DNA from: Paramacrobiotus metropolitanus
Taxonomy: Eukaryota > Tardigrada > Eutardigrada > Parachela > Macrobiotidae
Reading direction: 5' to 3'
NCBI RefSeq assembly: GCF_019649055.1
Contig: NW_026570297.1
Location: 1-64,000 of the forward strand
Length of the DNA stretch: 64,000 bases
Made by a program: the position numbers and the translations under genes. Position 1 is the first letter of the stretch; each line of letters starts with the position of its first letter. Under the pieces are notes generated by a model. That model ran no database searches and was not told the origin of the DNA. It saw only the letters and a program-made list of their open reading frames with translations. This document shows positions 62,299 through 64,000 of the stretch, piece by piece.

Positions 62299-63739
62299 CT
62301 ATTTCTTTTGCGCTTTGTTGCTCTTCTTCTTGCCTTTCGGTGCGTTGTTAACGCCCAGCTCATCTTCCAATAACAGCCGGCGTTTCTTATTTATGGGCAT
62401 TTTCGCATACCACGCCTGTTTAAAAAGGAAATGTGAATCCAACAATGCAATACATAAAAGTGGTAAATTCCAGACAAAAAATTATACATTCATACCGATT
62501 TGTCAATTTTTAGGGTGCCTCACAAATTATTACTTTTGGCAAATGATTTTTGACCATGGATTTTAGCAGTATGCTACAAGTACTCGAACATAACATTAAC
62601 AACAATTTAGCGGCAATTTTGTCAACACTCTGTACTCCCAGATTCCATCAGGCAGAAAATGTATTGAGCCAAAACTCACAAAAGCCTTGCATAAACTTTT
62701 CCAGCAATAGCCGCAATTAAAGAAAATTTCGAAAATAAAAAAATTATAAAATAAAACAGTAACAACAGTAGTAAATATTCAGTGAAAAGAAATACCAGTT
62801 CGCCAATTTAGAAAAGATTCAAGGTGCAATCCACGACTTTAAATCTGGATATGATATATATAATATACGTTTCAAATGTATATGAAACGTGCAAAAAAGA
62901 GTAAATTTTGTCTTAACTTCGAGCACAAAAAATACTCCCAAACTGATACTGTATTACAGTGAGTTCAATAATCTTCATAAAGTAGAAAAACATCTACATT
63001 ACCTCAAACTGCTCCAACGGCTTTCCCGCAAACAGTCTGGCTTGTGCGCACAAGGGAATAAAACGGTCAACTGTGACGGAGTGCGGATTGAAACGGCGCT
63101 CCTGATCGCCGGAAGCGAATCCGCCCGCCGGTGTCATCCAGCTGATGACAGATTTCGCCAGCGAGACGAGCTGTGTGGTGGAGAAATACTCGCTGATTTT
63201 GGCCACGGTCGGCAGCAGATGCGGATCCAGGGATAAATAGTTATAGCCCGTTTCCTGGGCCAGAGTGCGATTGAGGATTTCTAAAAGATAAACATGCAAA
63301 GCCGCAAGTACAATTAATTGCATTTTGCAGTATCTTTGGATTTATTTTAGGAAAGCACAGTCTTTTTTTAAAAACCAACAAAGAACGTATTTTGCAATGA
63401 AACGGTAGTGTACTGGCTGCATAGCAGTAGATCCATGCCAAATCCAAATTAACCGGAACGACAATACTTTAGGATAAATATTTTTAGATTTTATTTAACA
63501 AAACTATTATATTGATACATTCTGATAATGTGTGCTGCTGCATATACCAACGCGGGCGTGAAAATCCGGGAGCGGAACAGGGACTATTTTATTGAACACG
63601 GAATTCGCGGCTTTCACTTCGCAATCCGAAGGGCTGCTGCTCAGTCCCAGAATCAAAATGCGCTCTTTCAGTGGCAGCTTTTTCATTGTCTTCAGCAATT
63701 CTTTTTTCAGTGCTGCAAATAGCAAACCGAAATCTGTAA
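62299..63739 (-). CDS. DRC11/IQCA1-like AAA protein, 3' exons
   Basis: Three exons are visible: about 63,739 or 63,717 to 63,548, 63,280-63,003 and 62,415-62,299. Phases agree and all introns are GT-AG. The first encodes the end of an AAA+ core: RILILGLSSSPSDCE (sensor-1 type strand) and IVPVPLPDFHARV, the RPDYxSR-like position. The second encodes the lid helices (SEYFSTTQLVSLAKSVI). The last encodes WYAKMPINKKRR and a Lys-rich end. The WYAKxPxxKK ending is, as I remember it, typical of IQCA1/DRC11, a nexin-dynein regulatory complex subunit of cilia and flagella. The Walker A/B motifs are not in the window; the gene probably continues past the right edge. Confidence 0.7.
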
Positions 63740-64000
63740 GTGCAATTGCGTTGCGTCTGAATTTTTATTGGTGCTGATATCCGGCGGAAATAAGCATATG
63801 TAGTTATGTACTGCAGTAAATAAGCGGTATTTCCACCCGACCGTAAACCGAAGGCATCGTAGTATCATGGCTGCAAACAAATGCGGAGTGGCGAATTGAT
63901 ATGTGCTTTCCGAATAAAACCTCATTTCATGAATCTTTAAATAATTGCTTATAATTTTTTTGCAAAAGCATAAGACAGTCTTCATTAAACAGCGCGCAGT
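63740..64000. other. Probable intron or upstream exon region of the DRC11-like gene
   Basis: A minus-strand open frame exists (from about 63,985) but shows no AAA motif. I cannot say whether any of it is exonic. Confidence 0.35.

Noticed and set aside
62099-62566. 155-codon plus-strand ORF over the DRC11-like last exon
   Set aside because: It crosses the reverse complement of a well-supported exon with a splice acceptor and stop, and has no motif of its own.
1-64000. CRISPR arrays, bacterial operons or prophage
   Set aside because: No direct-repeat/spacer arrays; genes have eukaryotic introns and promoters; the virus-like part is a eukaryotic Polinton.

Overview
This is eukaryotic, animal-type DNA. 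It has spliced genes with short GT-AG introns, class A GPCRs, an M1 aminopeptidase with 17 exons, and a ciliary/flagellar AAA protein, and it is dense in transposons. Secreted purine-nucleoside-permease (NUP) genes without introns, next to a small PAN/Apple-like protein, suggest a small-genome invertebrate with horizontally acquired genes. A tardigrade is my best guess, but this is inference and no marker settles it.

Region 1 (1 to about 9,460) is the right part of a decayed Polinton/Maverick-type (adintovirus-like) element, nearly all coded on the minus strand. It holds an rve integrase broken by a (TG)n tract, a packaging ATPase in three frames, a conserved small protein fused in frame to that ATPase, and a structural-type protein with a conserved TLPSDAS block. 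It also holds one single-BIR gene, a two-BIR gene and a RING-finger gene. The most unusual gene is a TATA-binding-protein (TBP) homologue on the opposite strand at 3,698-4,217. Several genes of the element carry a GGTATATAA-like box about 40-50 bp before their start codons. No polymerase, major capsid or protease gene is visible; they may lie left of the window.

Region 2 (about 9,460-36,000) is a tandemly duplicated block. One unit is a plus-strand gene for a secreted Ly6-like cysteine-rich domain, a Ser/Gly/Ala linker, one membrane span and an Arg/Asp/Glu tail, followed by a minus-strand GPCR. Copies A (9.5-11.7 kb) and B (15.7-17.3 kb) are decayed. Copy C/D (19.3-33.5 kb) has open exons, but its first intron contains a 12.1-kb Ty3/gypsy LTR retrotransposon (20,343-32,490) with apparently identical LTRs and a 4-bp target duplication. 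That element carries gag, protease and pol plus an extra 437-codon ORF3 that a strong leader splice donor could express. A solo LTR (33,837-34,084) has an empty site in copy A. The intact GPCR is at 34,886-35,911; copy A keeps only a fragment.

Region 3 (37,000-41,992) is a second LTR element, coded on the minus strand. It has only a nucleocapsid-like Gag and two degenerate retropepsin-like domains. It shares its primer-binding site and polypurine region with the first element, so it looks like a non-autonomous relative.

Region 4 (42,113-64,000) holds mostly ordinary host genes: a four-exon GPCR (minus), aminopeptidase N (minus), a cysteine-rich secreted protein (minus) with a MITE just behind its stop codon, NUP copy 1 (plus, one frameshift), a PAN-like protein (plus) and its decayed duplicate, NUP copy 2 (plus, intact), and the 3' exons of a DRC11/IQCA1-like gene (minus) that probably runs off the right edge.
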